From Prosthecochloris ethylica (GTDB lineage Bacteria > Bacteroidota > Chlorobiia > Chlorobiales > Chlorobiaceae): a stretch of DNA of 64,000 nt. The notes below the pieces were generated by a model. The model saw only the letters and a program-made list of their open reading frames with translations, made no database searches and was not told the DNA's origin. The stretch lies in NCBI RefSeq assembly GCF_015234275.1, contig NZ_JADGII010000001.1; one strand, given 5' to 3'. The translations under genes were made by a program, and so were the position numbers. Shown piece after piece: positions 26,336 through 35,371 of the stretch; positions within the stretch are counted from its first letter, which is position 1, and each line of letters begins with the position of its first letter.

Positions 26336-28456
26336 TCAGAGCACCTGTTCGAGAGCGGTTACCAGCATGTCGACCGTAATCACTTCAGGAAGCACCACAG
26401 CCTGATCGATATCGCCTCCGGGAACGATCACGAAGAGCGGCACCCCCGAACGACCGAACCGCTGGAGCAGCGCGGTGATATTGTTATTGCGTGTCGTCCA
26501 GTCGGCCCTGACAGCGGATATCGACGGCGACTGCAGCAGCCTACCGACACGCTCGTTCGAGAGCACACTGGCTTCCATGACCTTGCAGGTCAGGCACCAG
26601 TCTGCCGTAAAATCGATGAAGAGGGTCTGGCGTTCCGCAGTCGCCCGCTCGATCAGGTCCGGCGAATAATCAAGCCACATCACCCCGTTGGCATCGCGCT
26701 GTCCGGCAGAAGGCACTGCCCCGGCAGGCTCCTGTTCGGCGGGAGCGGTTCCGAGCTGCTGGAATGCGAAGAGGACAATCGCCAGTGAAATTCCCCAGAC
26801 CAGGACCTGCTTGCGCAACGGTGTGCCCGGCCCGGTGAGCAGACCGTCGATCCACAGGACGACGGCAATAATGAAGAGCAGGATCAGCAGGTTCAGCATG
26901 AGAACGCTGCCGCCGTGCGATGCAAGAATGGATGCGAGCCAGACCACCACCGCGATCAGAATGAACCCCATCACCTGCTTGAAGACATACATCCACTTGC
27001 CGGGCCTGGGCAGAAATTTCAGCCAGGCGGGGTGCCAGGCAAGCACGACGTAGGGCAACGCCATGCCGACAGCGATAACGGTGAAAAAGAGCAGGATAAC
27101 GGCTGGAGGCTGCGCGAACGCAAAACCGAGGGCGGTACCGAGAAAGGGCGCTGTACAGGGGGTGGCAAGCGTGGTGGCGAGCACGCCACTGACAAAAGCC
27201 CCGATACTGCCGCGATGTGATGCGAGACTGCCGAGCTTTCCGGAAATAACCGGCGTATCAAACTCGAACACTCCGAAAAGATTGAGGGAAAATGCGAAGA
27301 CGATGACGGCGATCGCCGTAATGAACACCGGTGACTGGAACTGGAACCCCCAGCCTATCTGCTCGCCCATCCCCTTGAGTACCAGCACCCCGAGAGCCAG
27401 CACCCAGAATGAAAACAGCACCCCGGCGGCGAAGACCAGGCTCAGCATTCGTCCTTTGCCGCCACTCTGCCCTCCATGTTCTCCGGGCGAACCGATCAGG
27501 CTGAACACTTTCAGTCCCAGCACAGGCAGCACACAGGGCATGACGTTGAGCAGCATGCCACCGACAAACGAAAAACCGAGCATGGCAAGAAAGGGGACGA
27601 CACCGCTCCACCAGCTGCCGGAGGGCCCTGAGGCCGGCAGCTGTATGGCACTCTCGACCTCATAGGCTCCCCCGGCCGTGATCACGACACCGCTGACAGC
27701 GGACGGGGCGTCAGCGGATGTCAGCGGCAGAACGACGTGCTTCGGACCAGCGGCAAGCCCCCCGAGATCCAGCCCGGAAAGCGAAGGAGACGGGTAAAAC
27801 GCCTCGATGCCTGATGCCTCGGCACCTGAAAATTCCAGACGGACCTGCATGCGGTCCTTCACCTGCTCCAGTACAGCTCTGTCGAGCTGAAGGGCATCTG
27901 CTGAGGATTCGACCGGAAGCAGGCTCTTCCAGGTTGCGGCCTTCTGAAGCAATTCATCGCGCGGAGTTCCGGCCTGGAGCCGCACCCGCGCCGAACCGGG
28001 AATACAGGACTCTGCACAGGCGAGCCAGCTGACATCCGCTTCGAAAGGAAACACCTCTTCAGGAAACTGTTCCGTCCGGCCGTCTGCAGTCGCGGCAACG
28101 ATGGTGCTGAAGAGCACAACCTCGCTGTCATAGCCGAAACCGGTCATGTCACCCGACATGAAGGTTCCCGGAGCGGGAAACTCGAGAGGTCCGGCTGTGT
28201 AGCCGTCCGGAAGATCCCACTCGATGCTGACAGGCATACCGGCATCACCTGGGTTTTCCCAGTACACGTGCCAGCCCCGGTCCATCTGCAGATGCACCCC
28301 GACCTCGAGAGCCCCTTCGGGGGTGTAGCCGACCGGAAACACGTCGGCCCGGACAGGAGGATCCCCTGCCGGGAGAAATGCATGCAGGGAAGAGGGCCGG
28401 TACAGCAGGCACAGGAAAACAAGAAGAACCCGTACGATACGAAACCACATAGTCAT
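26336..28456 (-). CDS. dsbD: DsbD/ScsB-type thiol:disulfide interchange protein
   Basis: Inner-membrane protein (about 706 aa) passing reducing power from cytoplasmic thioredoxin to periplasmic thiols, needed among other things to keep apocytochrome c cysteines reduced. It has a signal peptide; an N-terminal periplasmic domain with a Cys pair (WLACAESCIPG, CxxxC); a membrane domain with the paired redox Cys segments MPCVLPVLGLK and TPCTAPFLG; and a C-terminal thioredoxin-like domain with DWCLTCK. The frame opens at TTG 28468, but ATG 28456 or 28450 is more likely. It is the last gene after ccsB-ccsA, which fits cytochrome c maturation. Confidence 0.93.
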   Translation of the reverse strand: MTMWFRIVRVLLVFLCLLYRPSSLHAFLPAGDPPVRADVFPVGYTPEGALEVGVHLQMDRGWHVYWENPGDAGMPVSIEWDLPDGYTAGPLEFPAPGTFMSGDMTGFGYDSEVVLFSTIVAATADGRTEQFPEEVFPFEADVSWLACAESCIPGSARVRLQAGTPRDELLQKAATWKSLLPVESSADALQLDRAVLEQVKDRMQVRLEFSGAEASGIEAFYPSPSLSGLDLGGLAAGPKHVVLPLTSADAPSAVSGVVITAGGAYEVESAIQLPASGPSGSWWSGVVPFLAMLGFSFVGGMLLNVMPCVLPVLGLKVFSLIGSPGEHGGQSGGKGRMLSLVFAAGVLFSFWVLALGVLVLKGMGEQIGWGFQFQSPVFITAIAVIVFAFSLNLFGVFEFDTPVISGKLGSLASHRGSIGAFVSGVLATTLATPCTAPFLGTALGFAFAQPPAVILLFFTVIAVGMALPYVVLAWHPAWLKFLPRPGKWMYVFKQVMGFILIAVVVWLASILASHGGSVLMLNLLILLFIIAVVLWIDGLLTGPGTPLRKQVLVWGISLAIVLFAFQQLGTAPAEQEPAGAVPSAGQRDANGVMWLDYSPDLIERATAERQTLFIDFTADWCLTCKVMEASVLSNERVGRLLQSPSISAVRADWTTRNNNITALLQRFGRSGVPLFVIVPGGDIDQAVVLPEVITVDMLVTALEQVL

Positions 28457-28499
28457 ACTTACAGTCAAACGTTAGCTTGCGGGGTTGAGAAAAACGCGT

Positions 28500-29303
28500 T
28501 TACCCGGTCTGGTAGCTGTGAACGCTGTTCTGGGCCGATGGGAGGTAGTTCACACCGAACCAGCTGACCAGCAGCACCAGGAAAGCCAGGCCGAGGTACC
28601 ACTGCAGTGTCCTGGAGGACATATTCATGGCATTGGCGTGCAGGTAGCCGAGATACGCCAGCCAGGCGATCAATGCCCAGGTCTCCTTGGGGTCCCACGT
28701 CCAGTAATGCCCCCAGGCCTCTTTCGCCCACAGGGCCCCGAACACAAGCCCGAAGGAGAGAAAAACAAACCCAAGCAGCGCGAGGTAGTGAGACACCCGC
28801 TCTCCCCCTTCGGGCAAACCGCGCCCTCCACGGGCCCTGAACAGCAGGTGCCATGCGGCTGCAGACGATGCGGCCAGCAGTACGTACCCGACCAGGTAGA
28901 CCACGACGTGAGGCACGAACCATACACTCTGCAGTGCGGGCATCAGACTTTTATCGTACACATCCGGAGCCATGAGATTGATACCGAGAAACAGGGCGGC
29001 CAACGCCATGCAGTAGTACTTGAGCCAACCGATTTTCCATCGGAACTCGACCAGAAAACCGACCATCGGGATCAGGACAGCGTACCAGAGACGGGTCTCT
29101 CCAAGCGTTCTCAGCGGAGGACGGTCCAGGGCGGCCCAGAACAGGACAAGAAACACCGTCATGATCACCGAACCGGTCATCATCAGCACCCTGCCGGGCA
29201 TGGCCAAGCTGTCTTTTTTCAGGGCTGCAAGCGAAACCAGGCTTCCGAGAGCCCAGAATGCCATGGACGAATAAGCAGCAAAGGGAAATTCCTCCCAGGT
29301 CAT
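28500..29303 (-). CDS. ccsA: Cytochrome c biogenesis protein CcsA (system II haem handling/ligation)
   Basis: Integral membrane protein of 267 aa that, with ResB/CcsB, moves haem across the membrane and attaches it to apocytochrome c. About eight hydrophobic segments are seen, with the tryptophan-rich WWD-type haem motif WGHYWTWDPKETW (about residues 185-197) and flanking His residues (VPHVVVYLVG; YLHANAMN). The open frame extends upstream into ccsB, but the family N-terminus MTWEEFPFAAYSSMAFW starts at ATG 29303, overlapping the ccsB stop (ATGA), which indicates translational coupling. Confidence 0.93.
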   Translation of the reverse strand: MTWEEFPFAAYSSMAFWALGSLVSLAALKKDSLAMPGRVLMMTGSVIMTVFLVLFWAALDRPPLRTLGETRLWYAVLIPMVGFLVEFRWKIGWLKYYCMALAALFLGINLMAPDVYDKSLMPALQSVWFVPHVVVYLVGYVLLAASSAAAWHLLFRARGGRGLPEGGERVSHYLALLGFVFLSFGLVFGALWAKEAWGHYWTWDPKETWALIAWLAYLGYLHANAMNMSSRTLQWYLGLAFLVLLVSWFGVNYLPSAQNSVHSYQTG

Positions 29304-30529
29304 AGTACTCGTGATTTTTTCATTCCTTTCCAGAAAAACAGGACATTGCCGGCCAGTATCATGAAAAAGCCGGTATACACCGCAGGAAGCCAGGGGTCCC
29401 GGACCCCTTCGACCAGGCTGAGCCGCGACCATCGCCCGGCCTGTTCATCGTACCCCATCTGGTAGAGTTTCCAGCCGTTGACACTGACCGGCCTGTTGAC
29501 TTCAAGAACGGTATCGACCGTGCCGGCATCCCGGCCACGGATGGAAACTTCCGAGCGGTAACTGCTCGCGGAACCGGGAATGAGCACAAGCACACGGGTT
29601 CCCACTGCGATAAACGCGGGTTCGACATGAGGACCGCCGGTGCCGAGCCACCCGGAAAACCGCTCTCCATCGACCGTCCCTTCCACGCTGACATACGCCA
29701 CGCCATCCTCCGGAGCTGACGCGACAGGAACACCATCGCTCCCGGGCCTGCCATGCGGCAGGTAGTCCAGGACCCGGACGGTGAGACCCGGCCAGGACAT
29801 CTCGAGACCTTCGGAGGCCTGCAGGACCGCATTGGACTCATCCGGCACCAGCTGCTCGGTTGCAGGATCGTAGAGAGCCAGCTGCGGCGCGTACTCCTGC
29901 ATCTCAAAATCGTCGAGATAGAGGGAGAACGGCAGATCGACCATAGTCTTCTCACGGGAGTTGTAGCCTCGTGAGGTCTCCTGCCCCTCATAGAGCGGAA
30001 TAATGACGCGCTGGAGATCCGAGGCTCCCAGGAGTCCACAGGCCAGGGCGATCCAGAACCCTGCATGGAAGAGAATGAACTGCAGGTTGGAACTCCTGAA
30101 CGGGACAGTTTTCCAGACCAGCGAAAGACCCAGGTTCACGAGAAAAAAGAGCACGGTCAGGGCGAACGGCCAGCTTGAAAACACCTGGTTCAGCCGAAGA
30201 TGCCGCACCCACCACGATCCGACCGCGGGCTCCTGGGGAAGAATACCACCGAAAAAAGAGAGGAATGCAAGCCCGAAAATCAGGCACAACCCTAACGGAA
30301 TGCCGCCGAGCCAGGCGATGTAGCAGTTGTTGCGCAAAAAAATCCCCGCCGGGATGATGACCGCGCAACCGAGAGCAAGCACAACGGCATTGAGGGGCCA
30401 CGAGGGAATCTCGAGACCGGAAGCTCCGGTCAGCAGCTCTATACCAAAACCGAACACGATGAGCAGTGCGGTAAAGACCACACTCTCGCTGAATGACCAC
30501 AGCCGGTCATTCCCGCTATGTTTCTCCAT
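29300..30529 (-). CDS. ccsB: Cytochrome c biogenesis protein ResB/CcsB
   Basis: Partner of CcsA in system II cytochrome c maturation, 409 aa from ATG 30529. The pattern is two or three N-terminal membrane spans, a conserved span ending before VPFRSSNLQFILFHAGFWIAL, a large periplasmic beta-rich domain containing PLYEGQETSRGYN, DLPFSLYLDDFEMQEY and VNGWKLYQMGYD, and one last C-terminal span followed by KGMKKS. The frame is open to GTG 30565, overlapping the upstream regulator gene by 19 bp. I prefer ATG 30529, which follows that gene's stop and an AAAGGAG sequence, although the spacing is rather long. Confidence 0.9.
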   Translation of the reverse strand: MEKHSGNDRLWSFSESVVFTALLIVFGFGIELLTGASGLEIPSWPLNAVVLALGCAVIIPAGIFLRNNCYIAWLGGIPLGLCLIFGLAFLSFFGGILPQEPAVGSWWVRHLRLNQVFSSWPFALTVLFFLVNLGLSLVWKTVPFRSSNLQFILFHAGFWIALACGLLGASDLQRVIIPLYEGQETSRGYNSREKTMVDLPFSLYLDDFEMQEYAPQLALYDPATEQLVPDESNAVLQASEGLEMSWPGLTVRVLDYLPHGRPGSDGVPVASAPEDGVAYVSVEGTVDGERFSGWLGTGGPHVEPAFIAVGTRVLVLIPGSASSYRSEVSIRGRDAGTVDTVLEVNRPVSVNGWKLYQMGYDEQAGRWSRLSLVEGVRDPWLPAVYTGFFMILAGNVLFFWKGMKKSRVL

Positions 30530-30546
30530 ACCAGTGAGAACTCCTT

Positions 30547-30876
30547 TTATGACTTGTCGTGACACAATCCTGTTTCTTCCTGTTCAGCTTCGGTAATCAG
30601 CTGACAGCACCTGCAGACGATGAAGCGCACCTCATCCTCGGATGCTCCCTGGCGGATTTTGTTCACAGCGTGCCGGATTTCATCGAGGTAAGCAGTGCTT
30701 CTGACCGCCTGGGAACCTCTTTTTTTATTGATATACTGCGAGACCGCCGCAGGCGTGACTCCCAGTTTCTTTGCCGCGAGAGACTGGGTCATCCCAGACT
30801 TCACCAGGCCTGTAGCGATATCCGCCCTGATCTGGGGAAGATTGTACCAGACAGCTTTTTCACAAGGAAAGATCAC
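30547..30876 (-). CDS. COG2522-like HTH transcriptional regulator with Cys-rich tail
   Basis: Small DNA-binding protein (about 109 aa) with an XRE-like helix-turn-helix: MTQSLAAKKLGVTPAAVSQY, followed by INKKRG. The N-terminus FPCEKAVWYNLPQIRADIA and the C-terminal CRCC resemble COG2522-type regulators, best known from archaea. Cys residues at both ends (FPCE and CRCC) could bind a metal or sense redox state; that is inference. The frame is open to GTG 30915, but GTG 30876 gives the conserved N-terminus directly; both lack a clear Shine-Dalgarno. It sits between the MoeB-like gene and ccsB in one transcript, so it may control the cytochrome c maturation genes. Confidence 0.8.
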   Translation of the reverse strand: MIFPCEKAVWYNLPQIRADIATGLVKSGMTQSLAAKKLGVTPAAVSQYINKKRGSQAVRSTAYLDEIRHAVNKIRQGASEDEVRFIVCRCCQLITEAEQEETGLCHDKS

Positions 30877-30916
30877 AATCGTTCTGACATTGAAATTGTG
30901 TAAACACCATCGCACA

Positions 30917-31672
30917 CTATTTTGATCCCGATACCGGATGTCCGGTCACGCCGCACGTTCGGCACTCCTGCCGTTTCCTGACGGGAACGGAATATAACGA
31001 GGTTCCGGCAAGATCGAAGAGCAGGATCCGGTCAGTCATCAACTCTCCGTACCCACAGAGATATTTCAGCACTTCGGCAGCCTGAAGAGTTCCGCCAAGA
31101 GCCGCGGCCACCCCGAGAGTCCCGATCGGAGATACGGCCTCAGGAAGCCCGGCATCCCCGGACGGCACAAAAGCACACCGATAGCATGCCGTTCCGGGAA
31201 GCGTCGTCATGACCTGGCCTTCAATTCCGCTCACCCCGGCATGAACACAGGGAACCCCGGCAGCGACACAGCAGTCATTGATCATGAGCCGGGCGTCGAA
31301 CGTATCCGGAGCGCTGATCACGATATCGTAATCCTGCACCATCCCGGCGAGCAAGTCGTGCGTCGCGTATTCACGGTAATAACGCAGGGCAACGTCAGGG
31401 TTCAGTTCCCTGATCGTTTCTGCCGCGGAATCCACCTTGCTGCGCCCGATGTCGCCGGTCCGATGGATCACCTGGCGCTGCAGATTACTGATTTCGACAC
31501 AATCGCCGTCCACGAGCCCGAGCGTCCCGACCCCTGCTGCTGCAAGGTAGAGTGCAGCGGGAGAGCCGAGGCCACCGAGGCCGATGAGAAGGACAGCGGA
31601 AGCACGCAGCCTGTGCTGACCTTCCCTGCCGATTTCAGGAATGAGATAGTGACGGTAATATCGGTCAGTCAT
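30917..31672 (-). CDS. moeB: MoeB/ThiF-family E1-like adenylyltransferase
   Basis: E1-like enzyme (251 aa) that adenylates the C-terminal Gly of a ubiquitin-fold sulfur carrier (MoaD or ThiS type) for molybdopterin or thiamine synthesis. It has the ATP-binding GLGGLGSPAALYLAAAGVG (about residues 31-49), DGDCVEISNLQRQ and the zinc-binding Cys pairs CYRC and CRTC. There is no C-terminal rhodanese domain. The open frame begins 25 codons further upstream, but MTDRYYRHYLIPEIG is the family N-terminus, so the start is ATG 31672. No moa or thi genes are adjacent, so MoeB versus ThiF cannot be decided. It heads the run into the cytochrome c genes. Confidence 0.88.
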   Translation of the reverse strand: MTDRYYRHYLIPEIGREGQHRLRASAVLLIGLGGLGSPAALYLAAAGVGTLGLVDGDCVEISNLQRQVIHRTGDIGRSKVDSAAETIRELNPDVALRYYREYATHDLLAGMVQDYDIVISAPDTFDARLMINDCCVAAGVPCVHAGVSGIEGQVMTTLPGTACYRCAFVPSGDAGLPEAVSPIGTLGVAAALGGTLQAAEVLKYLCGYGELMTDRILLFDLAGTSLYSVPVRKRQECRTCGVTGHPVSGSK

Positions 31673-31757
31673 GTCGGTAATCAATCGTGTATAACCTTGG
31701 TCGCACGAAGATGCTCCGTCGGGGAGTCCATCCCGTGCTGCCTGCATGTACTGATAC

Positions 31758-31763
31758 AGTATA
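31758..31763 (-). promoter_or_regulatory. Possible -10 element upstream of the MoeB-like gene
   Basis: The minus strand reads TATACT about 85 bp before the moeB start codon, in an AT-rich stretch after the upstream gene's terminator. No convincing -35 hexamer stands at 17 bp, so this is a weak call that rests mainly on position. Confidence 0.25.
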
Positions 31764-31809
31764 GCAAATTACATGGTATTACCACCTTCATGATCATCTA
31801 TTCACCGTC

Positions 31810-31831
31810 AAAAAACATGCCGGGAGCGGCA
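31810..31831 (-). terminator. Intrinsic terminator after the LOG-family gene
   Basis: On the minus strand TGCCG-CTCC-CGGCA forms a 5-bp GC-rich stem with a 4-nt loop, followed by TGTTTTTT. It lies a few bases past the LOG-family stop codon and separates that gene from the downstream MoeB-cytochrome c run. Confidence 0.6.
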
Positions 31832-31835
31832 CTGC

Positions 31836-32573
31836 TCAGAAATTCAGCGTATACCCGCGCTGATGGAATGAACGGATGATATCGATCACCTTCTGCGGGT
31901 CATCTTCGAGAAAGATAAACTCGAGGTCTCCCGACGATATAAACCCCTTTTCAGCGTACATGGTATCCTTCATCCAGGAGTACAGTCCCTTCCAGTAGGA
32001 GCTGCCCATGAGGATGACCGGAAAACAGTCGCTTTTGCGCGTCTGGATGAGTGTCACGGCCTCGGAAAACTCGTCCATGGTACCGAAACCGCCGGGAAGG
32101 ACGATAAAGGCCTGGGAATACTTGAGGAACATCACCTTCCGCACGAAAAAATACTGAAAGGTCAGCAGACGCTCACGATCGATAAAGGCGTTCGGGGTCT
32201 GCTGGTTGGGCAGCGCGATATTGAATCCGATCGATGCCCCGCCTGCCTGCTGGGCCCCCTTGTTGGCTGCTTCCATCACGCCGGGGCCTCCTCCGGTAAT
32301 GGTTGCGAAACCGTGTGCAGCAAGCAGCCTGCCAACCTCTTCGGCAAGCAGGTACTCGTTCTCACCCGGCTGTACCCGTGTGGAGCCGAAGACCGTGACA
32401 GCCGGCCCGATTTCCGCCATGTTTTCAAAACCGCTGACAAACTCGGACATGATTTTGAAGACACGCCACCCGTCACCGGAAAAATCCGACTGGCTCGCAA
32501 AATGCTGGTCTGCAGGAGCTACTTTCTGCTGCTGCCGCTCTCTGCTGCCTGCTGCACTGTTTCCTGTCGGCAT
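31836..32573 (-). CDS. LOG-family (TIGR00730) protein, lysine decarboxylase-like Rossmann fold
   Basis: A 245-aa member of the LOG family, whose characterised members release free bases from nucleoside monophosphates (cytokinin-activating phosphoribohydrolase in plants; nucleotide nucleosidase PpnN in E. coli). The two hallmark motifs are present: TGGGPGVMEAANKGA and LPGGFGTMDEFSEAVTLIQ (PGGxGTxxE). The N-terminal segment WRVFKIMSEFVSGFENMAEIGPAV is conserved in bacterial members and supports the start at 32573, even though it overlaps the 3' end of trpG by 55 bp. The true substrate is unknown. An intrinsic terminator follows the gene. Confidence 0.9.
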   Translation of the reverse strand: MPTGNSAAGSRERQQQKVAPADQHFASQSDFSGDGWRVFKIMSEFVSGFENMAEIGPAVTVFGSTRVQPGENEYLLAEEVGRLLAAHGFATITGGGPGVMEAANKGAQQAGGASIGFNIALPNQQTPNAFIDRERLLTFQYFFVRKVMFLKYSQAFIVLPGGFGTMDEFSEAVTLIQTRKSDCFPVILMGSSYWKGLYSWMKDTMYAEKGFISSGDLEFIFLEDDPQKVIDIIRSFHQRGYTLNF

Positions 32574-33160
32574 ACGTCGGATGTATCTGTATTGACCGAA
32601 AGCTCGAGAAAATTACGGATGATATTTTTCCCCTCGTGCGTCATGATCGATTCCGGATGGAACTGGACACCGTAGAGCATCAGCTCCCGGTTCTCCATCC
32701 CCATGATCACGCCATCGGACGTCCAGGCCGTGATGGTCAGGGTATCGGGCAGCGTTTCGCGCTCAACCACGAGAGAGTGGTAACGGGTTGCCGTAAAGGG
32801 ATTCTGCACGCCCCGGAAAATGCCTGCATTGTCGTGATACACCAGCGATGTCTTCCCGTGCATGATATCACCTGCCCGGACCACCCGTCCGCCAAGCGCC
32901 TCCCCGATCGCCTGATGACCGAGACAGACCCCGAGCAGCGGAATTCTGCCCTTGACGGCATGGATCAGCCCGATGGAAATACCGGCATCACCGGGAACCC
33001 CCGGGCCGGGAGAAATAACAATTCTTTCGGGATTGAGCTCGAGCACCTCCTCGATACTCAGCTCATCATTGCGGCAGACCCGGACATCGGCGCCCAGTTC
33101 ACCCATGTACTGAACAAGATTATAGGTAAACGAATCGTAGTTATCGATAACTAATACCAT
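32519..33160 (-). CDS. trpG: Anthranilate/aminodeoxychorismate synthase glutamine amidotransferase component
   Basis: Class I glutamine amidotransferase (213 aa) supplying ammonia to chorismate for anthranilate (TrpG) or aminodeoxychorismate (PabA). Motifs are DNYDSFTYNLVQYMGELG at the N-terminus, ISPGPGVPGDAGIS, the nucleophile Cys79 in LLGVCLGHQAIGE, and the His-Glu of GVQFHPESIMT. The C-terminal 15 or so residues (QETVQQAAESGSSRK) are not family-like and are encoded in the region overlapping the next gene. No trpE or pabB is adjacent, so the pathway cannot be fixed; the subunit may serve both. Confidence 0.92.
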   Translation of the reverse strand: MVLVIDNYDSFTYNLVQYMGELGADVRVCRNDELSIEEVLELNPERIVISPGPGVPGDAGISIGLIHAVKGRIPLLGVCLGHQAIGEALGGRVVRAGDIMHGKTSLVYHDNAGIFRGVQNPFTATRYHSLVVERETLPDTLTITAWTSDGVIMGMENRELMLYGVQFHPESIMTHEGKNIIRNFLELSVNTDTSDVCRQETVQQAAESGSSRK

Positions 33161-33186
33161 ACAGATACACTAAGAGATAGAAAAAA

Positions 33187-34440
33187 TCAGAGAAGCACGC
33201 TTCCGCCCTGTGCCCGGGCGGCCACATACCGGAACATGGTTTCATAGTCACGGTTCATGTCGACATTTCTCCGGGCCATAACCAGGCGCGCCGTTTCCAC
33301 GGCGCGATCGATGTCATACGGCACGAAACCGTCCGCCGCTCCCCCCCATGAAAAAGAAGGTACCGATTTCGGCGGAAAACCGGTACCGAAAATATTCGAT
33401 GATGTTCCGGCTATGGTCCCGGTATTGAACATCGAACCGATGGATGCCTTGCTGTGCTCCCCCATCAGCAATCCGAGAAACTGCATTCCGGTCTCCTGCA
33501 CACCACCTTCATGGCGCACCCTGACCGGACGGTAATCGTTTCGAAGATCCGACGTTGTGGTCCCCGCCCCGAGATTGCACCATGACGATATGTAGGAGTG
33601 CCCAAGGAACCCGTCATGCTGCTTGTTGCAGAACGGCTCCATGACAGAGTCCTCGACCTCACCGCCCACCTTGGACCCGCGGCCGATATAGACATTGCCG
33701 CCGATCCTCGCGGCAGGCCTGACGCGGGCGCCCTCTGCAACGACCACGGTACCCGTGAGCACAGCCTGATGTTCAACAACCGCCCCGGGCCCGATGACAA
33801 TATAGCCATCCCCGGGGTCGAGGACCGCCCCGGACTTGACAACCGCACCCTTACCGACGCAAATCCGTTCCCTGTCAACCAGGCAGGCACCTCTCCCGAC
33901 CGTTCCGTCCACACCTTCCTGAAAGACGTCTGGAGCCTGCCGCGCCATCTGCTGCGGATGATAACGGACCAGGTCCCAGGGATAATGCAGCAGTGTCAGG
34001 CCACTGACCTCGCAATGGGTTGTACGAGACATCAGCTCGCGGATGTCCACAACATCCCGAAAGACAGCTTCACGATCTGTCGCCGTCATTGCTGTGAGAC
34101 GGGCCGCAACCAGGTCACCTTCCTGCAGGAGCGAAGTACCCGGTTCAGGCGGCGACGCCACCAGGACACGTGCAGCCTCACGGTCGGCCAGCAGCCGTCC
34201 GTTGACCAGGAGTATGTCATCATCCCGCTCATCTGCAGGATCGAACAGCTTCAGTTCACGCCGGTACCAGGGCCGGAGATAGTAGCGCACGTAGCTTTTC
34301 AGCTCACCGGACACACCGACATGCCTGACAAAACGCTCCAACAGGGAGGATGCACCGGTACAGAGCATGAACACCGGCTTGAGATGGACAAGCGGAGCGA
34401 GCCGTTGCACTCCGCCATCTTCAAATATGATTATCTGCAT
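33187..34440 (-). CDS. GlmU-like putative sugar nucleotidyltransferase, left-handed beta-helix (TIGR03991 type)
   Basis: A 417-aa protein of the alternative GlmU type found in Bacteroidetes/Chlorobi, believed to make UDP-GlcNAc. The N-terminal part is a nucleotidyltransferase-like domain (MQIIIFEDGGVQRLAPLVHLKPVFML) that lacks the usual LxxGxGTRMxS loop of standard GlmU. The C-terminal half is a hexapeptide-repeat beta-helix (IGPGAVVEHQAVLTG, ARIGGNVYIGRGSKVGG), with HSYISSWCNLGAGTTTSDLRNDYRPV as the acetyltransferase-like part. It lies 26 bp upstream of trpG and 28 bp downstream of the lipid kinase gene. Confidence 0.88.
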   Translation of the reverse strand: MQIIIFEDGGVQRLAPLVHLKPVFMLCTGASSLLERFVRHVGVSGELKSYVRYYLRPWYRRELKLFDPADERDDDILLVNGRLLADREAARVLVASPPEPGTSLLQEGDLVAARLTAMTATDREAVFRDVVDIRELMSRTTHCEVSGLTLLHYPWDLVRYHPQQMARQAPDVFQEGVDGTVGRGACLVDRERICVGKGAVVKSGAVLDPGDGYIVIGPGAVVEHQAVLTGTVVVAEGARVRPAARIGGNVYIGRGSKVGGEVEDSVMEPFCNKQHDGFLGHSYISSWCNLGAGTTTSDLRNDYRPVRVRHEGGVQETGMQFLGLLMGEHSKASIGSMFNTGTIAGTSSNIFGTGFPPKSVPSFSWGGAADGFVPYDIDRAVETARLVMARRNVDMNRDYETMFRYVAARAQGGSVLL

Positions 34441-34468
34441 GACAGGTCTCTGGATGTTTGACCGGCAC

Positions 34469-35371
34469 TCATGGACGGCCGAGAAGGTTCACCGCTCCGC
34501 AGAGAGCGTCAATACGTATTCTGCCGCTGACGTCACCATACACTTCTCCGTCCATATGCATCACCTGCGGCTGATGGAACTCGAGCTCGACAGCAGACAC
34601 CTGCCGGTAGACCACCATCGGATCAGCCACCTGTGAACCCTTCATATACTTTATGCTGTAGCGCAGAAACGATAACGGCGGAATCGAGCGGAGAATACAG
34701 ACATCGAGCAGGCCGTCCGTCAGGGACGCACGGGGACCGATGCAGAATCTGCCGCCTTCGACCCGTCCATTGGCGACGGAAAACGCGAAAACAGGTTCAT
34801 CAATCTCTTCGACCCCCTGAGGTGTCGTGAGCGTAATATGCATATTTACCGCGGTATAACCCAACAGCTCCCTCAGCAGGGCTGCGGCATAACGTACATC
34901 CCCTTTCAGCAGATGCGAACGGCTGACCCGCAACGCGATACGTCCAGTCAGGCCGATGCCGAGCGAATTGATAAAGCACCTCTCCCCGGTGCTGCCGGCC
35001 CTGCGGACACACCCGAGATCGGCGGCAAACACGTCGCTTGAAGCGAGCTTTCCTACCTGCGGCGCGTGATAGGACTTGACCAGGTCGTTGGCAGACCCTG
35101 CCGCCAGCACCCCCATGATCCCGCCGGTAGAAACGAGTGCTCCGGCAATCTCGTGCGCCGTTCCATCCCCTCCGCACGCAATCACTGCCGCGCCCTGCCT
35201 GGCTCCCATGGCCGCCAGCTCGCCCGCATGGCCGGCATGCGCGGTCAGGAAGACCTGCACGTCGTCCGCCATGGAAGCCTCTTCGAGCAACCGGGCAACA
35301 CGCCGGGCACTGCGTCCGCGATCAGCGGCAGGGTTGACGACCAGGATGAGCCTGCGTTTCTCACTCATCAT
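34469..35371 (-). CDS. Diacylglycerol/lipid kinase family protein (YegS/LCB5-like)
   Basis: Predicted soluble lipid kinase (300 aa) with a DAGK catalytic domain: LILVVNPAADRGRSARR at the N-terminus, the ATP-binding GGDGTAHEIAGALV and GVLAAGSANDLVKS, and the C-terminal beta-sandwich including GRVEGGRFCIGPRASLTDGLLDVCIL and VMHMDGEVYGD. The substrate is probably a diacylglycerol-like lipid. The frame is open 26 codons further into the upstream gene; ATG 35371 (with ATG 35368 next) gives the family N-terminus and overlaps the phosphatase gene stop by 11 bp, suggesting coupling. Confidence 0.9.
   Translation of the reverse strand: MMSEKRRLILVVNPAADRGRSARRVARLLEEASMADDVQVFLTAHAGHAGELAAMGARQGAAVIACGGDGTAHEIAGALVSTGGIMGVLAAGSANDLVKSYHAPQVGKLASSDVFAADLGCVRRAGSTGERCFINSLGIGLTGRIALRVSRSHLLKGDVRYAAALLRELLGYTAVNMHITLTTPQGVEEIDEPVFAFSVANGRVEGGRFCIGPRASLTDGLLDVCILRSIPPLSFLRYSIKYMKGSQVADPMVVYRQVSAVELEFHQPQVMHMDGEVYGDVSGRIRIDALCGAVNLLGRP

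Noticed and set aside
30917..31747. Molybdopterin biosynthesis operon
   Set aside because: Only the MoeB/ThiF-like gene is present; neighbours belong to cytochrome c maturation and unrelated functions.
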